A stretch of 64,000 nt of DNA from Gymnopus androsaceus JB14 (GCA_009733575.1 ML769502.1:124001-188000); one strand, 5' to 3'; shown: positions 37,680 to 49,030, counted from the stretch's first letter. Notes: generated by a model not told the origin, from the sequence alone. Numbers and translations are program-made.

Positions 37680-38246
37680 CTACGCAGTATTTGGCGCATG
37701 CCTACCAGGACCTGATGTGGACATGAACTGTGCGCATGTCATACCTCCAGTTCCTACTTCCCGCCGAGGATTTCGCGTAGGTCGCGGCGGCGTCAGCGTC
37801 AAGTACTGAGCAGCAGGCCGAGAAGTGTGGGCACTAGTATCCAGCGCAAAAGCGGGGATGGGCGGAACTGGAGGTGGCGGCGAAGCAGCCAGCGTCGGGC
37901 TGGCGGGCGGCGAGCGGTACGGGATAGCGAATTGGATAGACCGACGGTGGGTCAGAGTGGGAGTGTGAGTGTGACTGAATCCTCGTGAGGAGCTGGATGG
38001 AGAGGATGGATGAAAGGATGCGGATGAGCTCGGACTCGGACTTGGAGGAGGAGTGGGTTTTAGTATTCCTTTCGAGGGCTTTCTAAGCATCAAAGGGTTC
38101 GGGCTGGTCTCTAGACCAGATTTTCCAGGCAGCTTCTTTGAGCGCACTGGTGGTGGATTGAGAGCAACAAAAGCATGAACATCAGGTGTGACTGCTCGTG
38201 GAGGAGGCGAAACTGGTCGAGAGAAAATCGATGATGAGGACGCCAT
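37680..38246 (-). CDS. Pro/Ser-rich protein with SILK/RVxF-like PP1 docking motifs (copy 1)
   Basis: Single-exon, 188 residues, disordered and rich in Pro and Ser; no enzymatic domain. It shares with the protein at 40370 four blocks in the same order: IFSRPxSPPPRA (7-17), LNPxPxR, KPSKGILKPxPPPSP (56-70) and HRRSIQFAIPYRSPPASP (100-117), then PPPPVPPIP. GILK (60-63) matches the SILK consensus [GS]IL[RK], and RSIQF (102-106) matches the RVxF consensus [RK]x[VI]xF. These are the two short motifs that many protein phosphatase 1 regulators use together, SILK first. Function as a PP1 regulator is inferred, not shown. Pro-rich PPPPVPPIP could also bind SH3 domains. Confidence 0.7.
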   Translation of the reverse strand: MASSSSIFSRPVSPPPRAVTPDVHAFVALNPPPVRSKKLPGKSGLETSPNPLMLRKPSKGILKPTPPPSPSPSSSASFHPSSPSSSSRGFSHTHTPTLTHRRSIQFAIPYRSPPASPTLAASPPPPVPPIPAFALDTSAHTSRPAAQYLTLTPPRPTRNPRREVGTGGMTCAQFMSTSGPGRHAPNTA

Positions 38247-40369
38247 GATAACAAAAAAAGAGCCTCTTTGTTCGTTGGCTTGTCGAGAACTTGGGTAGTC
38301 TTTATATATCTAACGAGCTGTGCATCCGATTGGTACGCGCCGGAACCGTGTCAATAGAAATTAAAATAATGTCTAAAAAGGTGTCAAAAAACCTAAGTTG
38401 TGGTGATAGGTATTTCCAGTCAGTCAGAAGTCAGATCTAGCCTTTGTGTCATCCCTTGAAAGAACCATCGGAGGCTCGCAGTCGGCACCGAAAGAAGGAA
38501 CCTTAGTGTGAGGATCAATCTAGCTGCCCCAATATAAATTGTCCAAAAAAGGTAAATCGCGATATTACGCACCGACGTTAACGGATGCCTCGAGGCTTGA
38601 AATGCGACGCTTGGACGTTCGAATGAACGAACGTGTGGGCAAGGCCAAGCGACATGTGATGTGCTGGAGGATTGCAGTAAAACGCGTCCGACGTGTCACG
38701 GTGGGACAATAGAAGCAAGATTGGCATGGCTTAGCTGTCGTCGTCAAAGGCAAATTAACTTGCCTTTTCTTTCGCCCGAATACAGGGGAGTTCATCCTTA
38801 TCTAGAGTATCTTGAACCGAAAAGGCCTTTTTCACGGGTCCAGGCTGTAGACTGGGGACAATGAATCAAATCATTGCATGATTGAAACTTGGAAGAGAAG
38901 CCTTCTCTCCAACGAACGTGGAGAAGAAGGAAGGAAGAACTTCTTTAGCGCGGTATCGCTCGAACAATGTATCGAAGCAGAGAGAATAGTCCGATGCAGC
39001 CGTCTTTTCGAGGACGTTCGAGCTTCGAAGCCTTGGTGTACAGCTGAGTTGTAAATGCGTAATGAAATGATGCGCCGTGGTAAAAATCGAAAGTGACTAT
39101 TCGCTACCGTAGAACGTGCAGCTCATAGATAGTCACTAGCATCAAACATGACTTGAAATACAGCCTCCGGAGTCGGTGCTACACATCCTGTATGTCGGCG
39201 TAGGCCCAATAGGAACTTCGGGTGTTGCGGGAACTGGCGGGATCTAAGTGCTCCAATGGTAGCGAAAGCCATCACTTTGGCTCGGGTTCCAATGGCCTCG
39301 AGGCTTGGCCGTAAATCGTGGCCCGAAAGAATGAAATGAAAGACTCGAGGCAAGGTAACATTGCGACGGAGTCTGGGGACGTACGGTATGAACGATACCC
39401 GAATGGAGCTGACCGGGAGACGTACCGTACAGTATATGTTGGATCCACAGTTCCACCTGGGAAACGTGGAGACTTGGATACAGATAGTGAATTTGACTTG
39501 TTCGATGGCTTCCTGCCTGGCTTGAATCTGAAAGAAATTAAAAGAAATTATTAATTAATGACGAAGGCGAGCCCCAAGAATAGCTGTATGTATTTCGTTG
39601 GCCATTAGATTACGTTCATTAATGAACATCCTGAGGATGTGCACTAGGGGACATCAGGATTTAGTAGACTAGCAAGTGTGGCGCAAATGCGAGCGCGTCG
39701 CGGTCCAGACACTGTTTTTCTTTGGCCGTGCAAGACGGGATTGCGATAAATTGCAGCTATAATCACCAAAGAGGTTCAGAGGGGTTAGCGCAGCTCAGTA
39801 GCTTGGGTCTTACTCACAAGTGACGTGAATTCTCCGATACCGGAAGCTAACGAGCTCTGGACTCGAAGCAGGCTAAATTGTGATTGTGATTTGCTGGCTT
39901 CGAGCGTGTGTGACAAGTAAGTAGATCTGTGGGGATAAATGTGATTCGTGAAACTGGTGAAATGCGTTGAGTCACTCTGTGAAAATCGAGCAATTAATCT
40001 GAGTTGACGTCAAGTAGAGATGATGGAATGGTTCGAGCCTAGTAGGAAGGGCTTGTTATTTTATTTTATTTGCCATCGTTCGCAGTTGAAAAAATACAAG
40101 GGCTCTGGTAGAATTCAAGCTAATAATAAAGTATATTACTGTAGGGAACTGAGAGGAAACCGTGGGTCGAGAGTACTTGAACAAGGGCGCTTGCTTTATT
40201 CCGTAAAAGGACAGCCACGTTATTGTTACGTATGCGTTTCAAAAAACTTTTGAATGTAACCGATCTCCATTTTACCTTCATCCGAGATTCCTTTTATTCT
40301 GGGCGGGACACGAGGGCTGTCAAGGAGACTGTATAAAGAGGACTTGTTCAAAATAATTTTACTTGTCCA
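38247..40369. other. 2.1 kb spacer between divergent paralogues
   Basis: Both Pro-rich genes are transcribed away from this spacer. Inside are only short frames (for example around 39123-39554 on both strands) without recognisable homology, and small perfect palindromes such as TTCATTAATGAA near 39617. Probably two promoters plus remnant DNA. Confidence 0.45.
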
Positions 40370-40933
40370 ATGTCCATCTTTTCGCGGCCAGAGTCCCCTC
40401 CTCCTCGAGCTCCTTCGCCAGACTATTTTACAGGCCTGAATCCATTACCGATCCGACAGAAAAGGTCGCAAGGATGTATACGGCCTAGTACCGCGAACTC
40501 GAGCGACGATTCCCCAAAGAGGCCAACTCTGCGTGCCGTACAGAGCGACTCTACTCCTGGCGCGGAGTTCTTAGGCCACAATCTTACCCACAAGCCTTCC
40601 AAAGGTATCCTAAAGCCTTCCCCTCCGCCGAGCCCCAGCACTTTTTCCATCTATTCACATTCCTCCGACTCGAGTCGAACACTTACCCATCACCGCTCTC
40701 TCCAATTCGCTCTTCCCTATCGCTCGCCTCCAGCCAGCCCGGTTCTTGCTGGGCCTCCTCCGCCAGTTCCTCCGATTCCTTCCTTTGTCCTAACGGATAC
40801 TGAGAAGAAAAAGCCAAAGACTTCGTCGCAGCCAGTGGAGAGGAAACGAAGGCAGTCTCGTGCCGCGCAGATGACCTCTCGTCTCTTTACGTTCTGTACT
40901 TCTAGTCGGAGCGCTGCTGTTTGTACAGCTTAG
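40370..40933 (+). CDS. Pro/Ser-rich protein with SILK/RVxF-like PP1 docking motifs (copy 2)
   Basis: Single-exon, 187 residues, paralogue of the minus-strand gene at 37680. It starts MSIFSRPESPPPRAPSPD. KPSKGILKPSPPPSP lies at 75-89 and HHRSLQFALPYRSPPASP at 107-124, followed by PPPPVPPIPSF. The SILK-like GILK is unchanged. The RVxF-like site here is RSLQF, a weaker match because Leu replaces Val/Ile. Between N-terminus and GILK there is an extra Ser/Asp-rich segment (STANSSDDSPKRPTLR) with possible phosphorylation sites. The C-terminus is basic (ERKRRQSRAAQ). Conservation of just these motifs against otherwise diverged sequence suggests they carry the function. Confidence 0.7.
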   Translation: MSIFSRPESPPPRAPSPDYFTGLNPLPIRQKRSQGCIRPSTANSSDDSPKRPTLRAVQSDSTPGAEFLGHNLTHKPSKGILKPSPPPSPSTFSIYSHSSDSSRTLTHHRSLQFALPYRSPPASPVLAGPPPPVPPIPSFVLTDTEKKKPKTSSQPVERKRRQSRAAQMTSRLFTFCTSSRSAAVCTA

Positions 40934-41365
40934 GGTCCCAGTGCTGCGACTTGGCGTCTGCACCTGGTACTATCCCTACTTCTTGATGATGACGATGATC
41001 ATGAACGCCCACTCGCTAGTCCTCGAGTCCATGCGTGTTGTATCTTCTATTGTTGTATAAAAGACTCTTCCCCGCCGTATTCATACTCCATCCCTTCGTT
41101 ATTCTTACATTTACAATCCTTCCCTACTTCTTATAATCCTAATCGCATAGTTCGTATATATAATACCAACCACTCTTCTTGCTTGCTCATATGCATATTG
41201 TCGCTGTCCTTTGTAAATAGCTAGTCGAATTGGAATAATATCTTTGCATCAGATTCGGAATCTCCGTCTCCGTCGTTCCTGACATGTGTAGCGCCGTCGT
41301 CGATTGACAATAAACGTGTCTTCTGCCTCCTAAACGTATACTCCTTGGTCTAGAGCCCAGTACCT
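40934..41365. other. Convergent intergenic region
   Basis: AT-rich 3' flanks of two convergent genes; nothing else seen. Confidence 0.4.
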
Positions 41366-42589
41366 TCACCGTCCCCAACCAATAACATAGTACGCGTACC
41401 GGACAACATTACGTTCCCCATCTTCATCTCCGTCTTCGTCCCCTACATCCGCCATGCCAACTGACCCCTCTGCATCATGCTCATCCTCGGAATCCGCGTC
41501 GCATAGTATGATTTCTTTGGAGAAAATAACCAGACCGAGGTCTGTATCCGTCCTGGTAGTGGTACGATCATGGAGAGCCATGTGAAACACCTGTTCTATC
41601 GTGCTCGATTCAGCAGCGAAAGAGGGTCGGAGGGGAATGACAAGATGAAACAGGCCTCCGCCTCCGCCTATGATACTCGGCCGACGCAAAGTATTCCCGA
41701 CTACGGCATGGATCCATGAAGCATGTAAGGGTTCGTAGATGATGTCCGCGCCGAGGATGAGGTCAAATTTGGTAGCGCCAAGGTCGGAGGAAGAGGAAGA
41801 AGACCAATCGAGGAATTGGGATGATATAGCCAAGTGCGGATGTGAACTGGGAGTCGGAAAGTTGGTCTCGATATTAGCTTTTAGATTATCCAGAACAGAT
41901 GGATAATAATCCGTAGCGATGATATCCATTTTCCGCTTCACTTCAAGTGCGACCTTTCTTGCAACCAAACTAACAAGACCTGTACCTGCTCCCAACTCAA
42001 GAACACGAAACGTTTCCTCCTCAATCTTTGCTTTGGCATTGGTACTGGCAGGAAAAAACACATTCGGATCGTTTGTGATTTCTTCAGCCAATACACAAGC
42101 TCCGCCCCAAGTCTGCGCGCCGACAGAAGAGAAATAATCTCCATTAGACGCGTTTGTGGATAACGGCACGTCGTTTAACGCGATTTGGATTCTAGATCTT
42201 CCTTGGTCGAGGTCAAACTCGAATTGGCGTTGTATGGTACCTGCTGCTGCTGTTCCCGCGCAAATGGCTAAAAGAGCAGCTGCATCCTCTTGTATTTTGG
42301 GGAGATCGAGTCGGATAAGAGCAGATAGCCAGCGGAGGGAGTATGCACGCTCGAAGGGATCTCTGCGTAGGACTGCTAGCGACGATGAACCGGTACCGTT
42401 ACTGGGTTTTGGCTTTGGTCTCTTCCTCCGTCGACTAGATCCTCGCACGTTTGGAACGTAGATTTGTCGCAGATAAGCAAGGCATTCTTGTAATCTGCTT
42501 GTTTCTGCCAAAGATGATAGGGATTTGATTGGAGGAAGGTAGCTGGTCGGAGGTGCTGTGATGGACGAGTCTGAAAAGGAATCGGCCAT
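41366..42589 (-). CDS. SAM-dependent methyltransferase, METTL21/EFM-type (Methyltransf_16)
   Basis: Single-exon protein of about 407 residues; start placed at the first real ATG (MADSFSDSSITAPP). The seven-beta-strand SAM fold is clear in the middle: GAQTWGGACVLAEEI before motif I, motif I VLELGAGTGLVSLVA, motif II IIATDYYPSVLDNLKANI, and post-motif II FDLILGADIIYEPLHASW. The layout matches fungal protein lysine methyltransferases of the METTL21/EFM group. Its target could be a translation factor or chaperone, but this cannot be read here. The N-terminal ~150 residues are predicted helical. The C-terminus has an acidic insert (DADSEDEHDAEG, DVGDEDGDEDGE). Confidence 0.75.
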   Translation of the reverse strand: MADSFSDSSITAPPTSYLPPIKSLSSLAETSRLQECLAYLRQIYVPNVRGSSRRRKRPKPKPSNGTGSSSLAVLRRDPFERAYSLRWLSALIRLDLPKIQEDAAALLAICAGTAAAGTIQRQFEFDLDQGRSRIQIALNDVPLSTNASNGDYFSSVGAQTWGGACVLAEEITNDPNVFFPASTNAKAKIEEETFRVLELGAGTGLVSLVARKVALEVKRKMDIIATDYYPSVLDNLKANIETNFPTPSSHPHLAISSQFLDWSSSSSSDLGATKFDLILGADIIYEPLHASWIHAVVGNTLRRPSIIGGGGGLFHLVIPLRPSFAAESSTIEQVFHMALHDRTTTRTDTDLGLVIFSKEIILCDADSEDEHDAEGSVGMADVGDEDGDEDGERNVVRYAYYVIGWGR

Positions 42590-42713
42590 GATCAAAATCG
42601 TGAGACGACTCGGTTTTCAGTCATAAAATTACAGAGATTTACAGATATGTACGTCGTGAATATCGTAAGAATTATAATACTATGTAAATTATCAACTTGA
42701 ACTTGGCAAACCC

Positions 42714-43964
42714 TCAGAAAACCTTTGCGAGATACAATATCACCCACAATAGCCCAAGTACACCAACATTCGGCGTCCCCAATCGAACATTTCCAGCATT
42801 CACAAGCGGTACTGCGACTGCTATAGTGTCGTTCAGGCAACTTAGAAGCGTAGTATCGATGCCCGAGGGCAAGGCAACGTCCGCTGTCCCATTCGCGGCG
42901 AATACGGCCGTGTTATTATAACCATCGAGCGTCAAGGCGACAGTGCTGGAACGATAGTATTGCACAACTTGCTCAGGTTTAGGGGCGTCTGAAGCAGAAG
43001 AGTTGTATGCAACTGCAGAAGAAGCAGACGATGCGCTGTTGGAGGTAAGGCTGGAGGTGCAGTTGGCGTGTATGTCCGAGATCAGGTTTACCACCGTGGT
43101 GTTGTCTGACACGATCCTGAAGATGGTGGATGTGGAGTTGGATTGGAAGGCGGCTGTCATGAGTACGCCTCCAGGTCGACTCGAGTTGTCAGGGCTGCCA
43201 TACTGGAAATATATAGGATTAGAAAAGGGTGTGCCAAGGGTGGTGCGTTGAAGTTTACCTCGCTTTCGTCATAGAGATACGCACTGGATCCTGCAGTTAC
43301 GGCGGCTCCTCCCCACACTACAGGCCAAAAGAAGAATGGGAATCCACGTCCACCAACGCCACGGTCGAAGATGCCTGGGTATCCACTTCCGTAGGTTCTG
43401 CAGTAGGGAATAATTAGCTATGATTATACTTTGTCTAGGAAAATGGAGAACAGACCTGCTTCCATATATCTGACTTCGAGTCGCTCCACCAGCTGTGCGG
43501 CCAGCAAATAATTGTCCAGAAGCAATGGTTGTGACCTTTGAAAAGCCGTTGCTGTATGGTGTTATGGTACGACTTGAACCTGGAATGATATAGTCAACAA
43601 TGGATATTCGAGAGTCAGTAAACTTATATACCATATATGGTGGAAGATTTGCTAGTTGTCGACCCTGTCTTACCGGTGAGGGAGCTACCGGAGGAGGAAC
43701 CTTTACTACTACTTGAGCTTTTACTACTGGACGAGCTTGAAGAACCTTTACTAGAACTAGATGAGCCTTTGCTGCTGCTACTGCTGCTACTGCCTGATTT
43801 GCCGCTGCTTGAGCTCGAGCCTGAACTCTTTCTGTTGAACATAGTTAGCTTAGTCGCAAAAAAAACTACTTGTAGTCGACATACGCTCCTCCTCCGCCTC
43901 CGCCTCCTTTGCGTTTGAGCCGCTGGGTGGTAATCTCTCTAGATGAGATGAAGGGAACGAACAT
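42714..43964 (-). CDS. Ser-rich basidiomycete surface/membrane protein
   Basis: Multi-exon protein of unknown function. Exon 1 (43885-43964) encodes MFVPFISSREITTQRLKRKG and a Gly run; then a run of Ser with Lys/Gly, a conserved core (YGSGYPGIFDRGVGGRGFPFFFWPVVWGG, SAYLYDE, YGSPDNSSRPGG, AAFQSNSTSTIFRIVSDNTT, LISDIHANC), an N-glycosylation-rich region, and a hydrophobic C-terminus (NVGVLGLLWVILYLAKVF) that could be a GPI signal or membrane anchor. The core is familiar from conserved hypothetical proteins of mushrooms; I know of no function. No classical N-terminal signal peptide. Divergent from DPH6 across 268 bp. Confidence 0.7.
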
Positions 43965-44232
43965 ATAGGAGTACCAGTGAGTGTAAGACTGTGTGAGACT
44001 TGGTTGCGTCTGCTTTATATTCGAATGAACACAGCCGCCTCGATCAACAACGGAACTTGCACAACAGAGTCAGGAGAAGACCCTCCAAAAAAGGTGTGGA
44101 ATTTGAATTGTCGGAAAAATAAGCCTGTAGAAGAATAAGAATGTTTGCTGTGTGGCGGGATGGCTGTGGCGGGAAAGCTCCTTTGGGGCCATTAGCGCCC
44201 AGCTATCTGATCTCTGAATCTCAACGCCCACA

Positions 44233-46367
44233 ATGAAATACGTTGCTCTGCTGAGTGGCGGCAAGGATAGTTGCTTCAACCTTTTACACTGTCAGAAAAA
44301 TGGCCATGAGCTTGTAGCCGCTGCTTCTTTAGGTCCCGAAAAAGGAAAAGGTACGAAAAATTGCGTTCAAGTTAAGCCTATTCTAATATTTCTTTTGGCA
44401 GAGGAACTCGATTCGTATTTGTACCAAACTGTCGGCCAAGATGCTATAGAACTCGTAGCACACGCGCTGGATGTTCCTCTCTATCGAGGAGTCATCGTTG
44501 GAACTGCAATAGAACAAGGTTCGGAATATGGGACGCGTAGCTCAAAGCAGGGCGTCAGTGGAGATGAAACCGAAGATTTATACAATCTCCTGGCTACTGT
44601 GAAAGTATGTATGAAACAAGCTCATAAACAGGTACTTATTCCCCGCTCGCTAGTCACATCATCCGAATATTCAAGGGATATCAGTCGGTGCCATCTTGTC
44701 CAATTATCAACGAGTACGGGTTGAACATGTGTGAGCTTTGCGACTCGGAGCTTTATCAACTCTCTCTCAATGGCCATCAAGGTGTCAGCGTCTCTCTTTG
44801 ACCTGTCTCTGTTACCTTTGGCAACGAAGGCAGGACGAACTGCTGTCAGAGATGATTGAAGCTGGGATGGGAGCCATCCTGATCAAGGTTGCCGGGATAG
44901 GATTGACTACAAAGCATCTAGGCAAGTCGTTGGAAGAGATGAGGCCCATGCTCACGAAACTGTACGCTTTATGTTCTTTATTATGCTCAGCGACTTATAC
45001 GTTGTTATAGAACAACCTTTACGGAGCTCATGTTTGTGGCGAAGGTGGAGAATACGAAAGTCTGACGCTGGATTGCCCGCTGTTCAAATCTCGAATTGTC
45101 CTGTAAGCGAATGGAGAGCACGTCTTGTTGATAATCTAATGTCTCTTGTTGCAGAACTGAAGTAGAAACTGTCATTCATTCCGACAGTGGCTTTGCAACT
45201 GTGGCCTATCTTCGCGTCAAAAAAGCTCATTTGGAAAGCAAAATTGCTCCCCCTATTTCTCCTCCACTTGCTATTCCTCCATTACTAGATGAAGAATTTC
45301 AATCGATTTGTGATTCTATTCCTGAGGAAGAAAAGAGCTCAAGCTCGATCCCGATCCCTTTGGACAATCCTTTCCCCGATTTTCCAACAGCTACCAACCG
45401 AAATGGAAAATGGATAGCAGTGACAAATGTCCAAGTCCAATGCTCTGCTGATGAGTCGATCGAGGACGAGGTTACAAAGTGTTTCCATGTGCTACAAGGT
45501 ATGCATTTCTCGGCATACTGATCCAAGTCACCTAACCTCTCCACAGAACACCTCTCATCCTACAGCCTTACCCTCGCACACAGTGCCAATATCAATCTGT
45601 TCCTTTCATCAATGGACGATTTCGCTCGTGTAAACGCTGTCTATTCTTCATTCTTTGGGACAAGTCCTCCCTCTCGGGCTTGTGTCGCGCTCGACTTGCC
45701 GCCTGGTGTCCGAGTTCGGATCGATTGTTTAGCATTCGCTGAGAATGTTGAGCGTCAAGCACTGCATGTACAAAGCCAGAGCTATTGGGCGCCAGCTAAT
45801 ATCGGACCGTATTCACAATGTATCCTGGTGAGTTTCATTTCTTTACCTGTTGCATGCGTATTTTAATGATTGCATAGGCGGGAGAACGACTGTTAATCTC
45901 AGGACAGATCGGTCTGCTACCCAGTAGCATCACCTTGCCATCCCCTCGCTCGCTGACCACGGAAATAGCCTTGTCGATGCAACATGTAAATCGGGTTGTT
46001 ACAGCCCTTAGGAACGGGTGGAAGGACATACTCAGATGGCTATCTATTGGCTCGACGATTGGGAAATGTTGACGCTGTAAGGAAAGCTATCGATGCGTAT
46101 GATGGAGACAGAGTAAGCGGGTGCCGGACGCGATTTTTCTTCTGGTGCTAACAAGTCCCCTTTTTGCAGGTTTCCGTAAAGCTTTTAGTAGCGGTGAAAG
46201 CGTTGCCGAAGGGTGCGCTGGTTGAGAAACAAGTTGTGGTTAATACCGGACGAGCATTGTTAGAAGAGGAAGATTCCGATGGCGAGGGCGACGCGAAGAA
46301 AGTGCTGGTGTTGAAACCTGTGGAACCTATCTTTGAGCAAGGTCTTGTAGATTTTCGGCAATATTGA
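44233..46367 (+). CDS. DPH6: Diphthine-ammonia ligase with RidA-like C-terminal domains
   Basis: Last step of diphthamide synthesis on elongation factor 2. The N-terminal ATP pyrophosphatase domain starts MKYVALLSGGKDSCFNLLHC (PP-loop SGGKDS), then YQTVGQDAIELVAHALDVPLYRG, EDLYNLLATVK, HHPNIQGISVGAILSNYQR, CYLWQRRQDELLSEMIEAGM, ILIKVAGIGL, GAHVCGEGGEYESLTLDCPLF. Two YjgF/RidA-like modules follow, as in other fungal DPH6: one around EHLSSYSLTLAHSANINLFL and one around YWAPANIGPYSQCILAGERLLISGQIG. Several short introns; the one after RVRVEH ends at CATCAAG to give VCQRLSLTCLCYLW. Near 46012-46060 the frame changes without a usable intron (ALRNGW ... YWL ... LGNVDAVRKAIDAY), probably from small indels. 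Confidence 0.85.
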
Positions 46368-47279
46368 TTCTCAGATATCTGACATGAAACATAGGAGATC
46401 TCTCAGTAGGTCAAATAGCTGTTCATTGGGAGACTTCCCAATCGCATGCCGCCTCAGACTCTGCCGGTTGTACCCTAATATGTATCCGAGGTGGAGGTAA
46501 GATATTCCTTACGCCTATCGAAAGCTGTTGAAACTTGAAATTGTAGAAAAAGCTATCAACGATGTCTCTCTCCTTGGATCGCAACTAAAATCTATTCGAG
46601 CTCTCAACCCTTGTCTGAAAAACGCATTGTCAATCCGACACTTCTACGCTGTGACTAAGCCAGAGTCGATTGCACCACTTGGTGCGTATTGGTATTCTTT
46701 TTCTGAAAAACTGTACGACTAATTGGGTTCATAGTTAGGGAGATTCTGCAAGCAAGCTTTGATAAAACCAAGGGCTCGCCGCCTGTCACATCTATTCCTT
46801 CTAGATTCATTGCTACTCGGTCGACGGACGACTGGGATTTTGCGTTGCTAATCATGAACTGAAGGGCCATGATGTGTAAGGACTTGTAAGTTTCTGAATG
46901 CTAAATCGGGCAGTTGATTGGTTTCCATCAATGCAGAATGTCATTAATCATTGAGCGAGGAGTCGAGGACCGTCTCGAGCGCAGATATGTTACACGATCT
47001 GCAAAGCCTAGAACACTTTTATTCGGGGTCCGCTCGATGTCGAGTTGGCTGGTATGCTCGTTTCACCTGATTGGCCGTGTAATTTCTTTGGTTCTGGATC
47101 CAGGATGAGGTCAAGACCATCATCGGCGTGATATATCTTATTGGTGCACTACAATAATGATATACTAATACAGCATAGTATCCGCATAGAGAAGGCCAGA
47201 CTTTCAAAAAGGCCGGAGCCTGATCGATAATCATCGAGGCTAACTGGCGTTTTAGTCTCGAGTCTGCGTTTTTGGAAAG
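46368..47279. other. 0.9 kb gene-poor stretch
   Basis: Short frames on both strands with no recognisable homology; nothing supported. Confidence 0.4.
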
Positions 47280-47966
47280 TCAGAAGCCATTCATACTCAG
47301 GGACAAAATACACACCATTCTTCTGCCTGCGCTGCGCGATACAGCTCCATAGTCGTCGTCAGCCTTGCGATGGGCACGCCTAATGAGCTTGTCTATCCTT
47401 TGACAGCTCTCCAGGCGCGCTTCCATCATGTTCTCAAACATGTCAAGTATTGGGACGCTTCCTGGGGCCTCGCCGAACTTGACCACTGAATTCTCCTGAA
47501 GCCTTTGTCCTGCAGGTGGCGCAATTAGTCGCGGTTCGCCGAGTCCTCGTTCGAAGGACCTAGCGCTTGACCATGGCCACCGCGAAAATCTCAAGGTACT
47601 GGATGAGAGTCGCGATTTCGAAGATTCCGCGATGCATGGAAGGGAAAATGATGGAGGCTCAGATTTAATAACTTCGTCTTTGTATGGCAATGTCGAAGAC
47701 GAGGGGACGTTCTCCTCGCCTGATTCAGACCCAGAGCTTAGATCTGGGTCGTCCAAAACAGCCTCGCGCTGTTGTAAAATCCACCGGCGTTCATGGTGAT
47801 AAAACTCGAAAAGAGCTTCGAGCATTCCTAGAGAGTGAACTAGCGAAGGACTCTCCAGAAGAGATGTATCATCGGCTTTCTGTTGGACGTCCAGAGTTAT
47901 TGATTCTGGGGATTCTGACGCTTCAGCTGAGGAGGGCTCGACGAGTGTGGTAATTGGTGGGAGCAT
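47280..47966 (-). CDS. Hypothetical protein, Ser-rich with helical segments
   Basis: Open frame of 228 codons starting MLPPITTLVEPSSAEASES. Not recognised. The helical stretch LGMLEALFEFYHHERRWILQQREAVL, an acidic-Ser stretch (DLSSGSESGEENVPSSS) and a second helical region (VPILDMFENMMEARLESCQRIDKLIRRAHRKADDD) are visible. The last residues may be read-through into an intron (AGAATG|GTGTGTATT), so the true C-terminus could differ. It is divergent from EMC10 across 230 bp, and length and composition favour a real gene. Confidence 0.5.
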   Translation of the reverse strand: MLPPITTLVEPSSAEASESPESITLDVQQKADDTSLLESPSLVHSLGMLEALFEFYHHERRWILQQREAVLDDPDLSSGSESGEENVPSSSTLPYKDEVIKSEPPSFSLPCIAESSKSRLSSSTLRFSRWPWSSARSFERGLGEPRLIAPPAGQRLQENSVVKFGEAPGSVPILDMFENMMEARLESCQRIDKLIRRAHRKADDDYGAVSRSAGRRMVCILSLSMNGF

Positions 47967-48196
47967 TAGAGTCGGTTCAGCTACTCGTTGGTAATGGAGG
48001 GATGTAATGGGAAAAATTCTGTTGTCTTGCTTTCATCCATGAGATATTTAAGCTCCCTTTCAGATGCAGGCGCGAACGCGTCTCGGCCCTCGAAGTTGAT
48101 ATCTTATCTTATCTTGCTCAGATCTTGCCGCACGTGGAAACTGACTACGCGCGCCTCTAACTTGCCTCTAAAACCGCTTTCGACATTCTTTCCTCC

Positions 48197-49030
48197 ATGT
48201 TGTTGGCCGCCTTTCTTGTTGCCTCTTCTTGTATCTGCATCAAATGTAACGCTATATCATCGCGTATATGCACCAGACACGCCCCAAACTTCTTTCGTCG
48301 AACGTGGAATTGTGGACAGCTCACTCTTTCAGCCCTCATCTTCGTTGTCGCAGCACTGGCTAGATTTTCGAGCAAGCTCTTGCGGATTTGAAGACTCATC
48401 CGCATATAGACCTGGACCGAGTGCTGTACCAGGTGGCCTTGGAGCGGGAAGATGCAGAATGGGAAGTCTCTTCTGTGAAATTGGTATGGTCTCGAGTGCC
48501 CCAGACCGCGTCGGAAACTAAGATGTTTTTGGTTTCAGTGTCATCTTCCATTCATAACCACCGAATACATCATTCTCCACTCCTCTCAAGTCTCGTCTCC
48601 CTATGGAATTGACTATTTCGTGTCTCCAATTCCCAATGATGGATCTTGCCCTAAGCTCGGCTCAGTTCCAGCCAGCTTTGCGTCACCATTCCAAGCACTA
48701 AATAAGCTTAATACAACAGTTGTGCATAAATCAGCGACTCTACCTCCTCTGTAGGTCTTCTCCTATCTAGTTATTCGGTAGTGATAACAGCTGACGCTGT
48801 CGCAGACCACAGCTTCGTGCACCTCCTCCTTTAACAGCAGAAGGAGCGCCAGTACAACCCGCGCCGGAAAAGACGTTCATTCAAAAATACTGGATGTATG
48901 GTGCTGCTATTCTAGTTGCTTTATGTATGTTCTTCGTATTATCATTTTTTGGTCTCGCAATGCTGATTCGTCTTTAGTGATGACCGGTGGAGCACCAGAA
49001 GAAGAAGGACAGTCTAGAGCAGGAAATTGA
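48197..49030 (+). CDS. EMC10: ER membrane protein complex subunit 10
   Basis: Subunit of the EMC insertase, with a lumenal beta-rich domain and one membrane helix. N-terminal signal-like MLLAAFL; the mature part reads ASNVTLYHRVYAPDTPQTSFVERG, WLDFRA, LADLKTHPHIDLDRVLYQVALERED, SSVKLCHLPFITTEYIILHSS, PYGIDYFVSPIPNDGSCPKLG, all typical of EMC10. A proline-rich linker (PPLTAEGAPVQPAPEKTF) and a membrane helix (YWMYGAAILVALLM) follow, then a short tail ending GQSRAGN. Introns join in frame (VKL|CHL). Two apparent +1 breaks: at 48212-48220 inside the signal peptide and at 48371-48378 (FRA/ALADLK). Both are single bases with conserved sequence on each side. Confidence 0.78.

Noticed and set aside
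39123..39554. Overlapping short frames in the spacer between the Pro-rich paralogues
   Set aside because: No recognisable domain, no paralogue in the window and no consistent frame; likely chance.
43637..43918. Plus-strand Leu/Glu-rich 93-codon frame
   Set aside because: It is the reverse complement of the Ser-rich exon of the minus-strand membrane protein.
385..48220. Programmed +1 frameshifting at CTT-G sites (387-394 and 48212-48220 both slip after CTT, as in yeast Ty1)
   Set aside because: Other breaks in the window show different codons and some are deletions, so a common recoding signal is not supported; assembly indels explain them better.
48388..48612. Separate short gene starting MKTHPHIDLDRVLYQ
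   Set aside because: It is an internal exon of EMC10; the preceding LYHRVYAP domain and the following CHLPFITTEY belong to the same protein.
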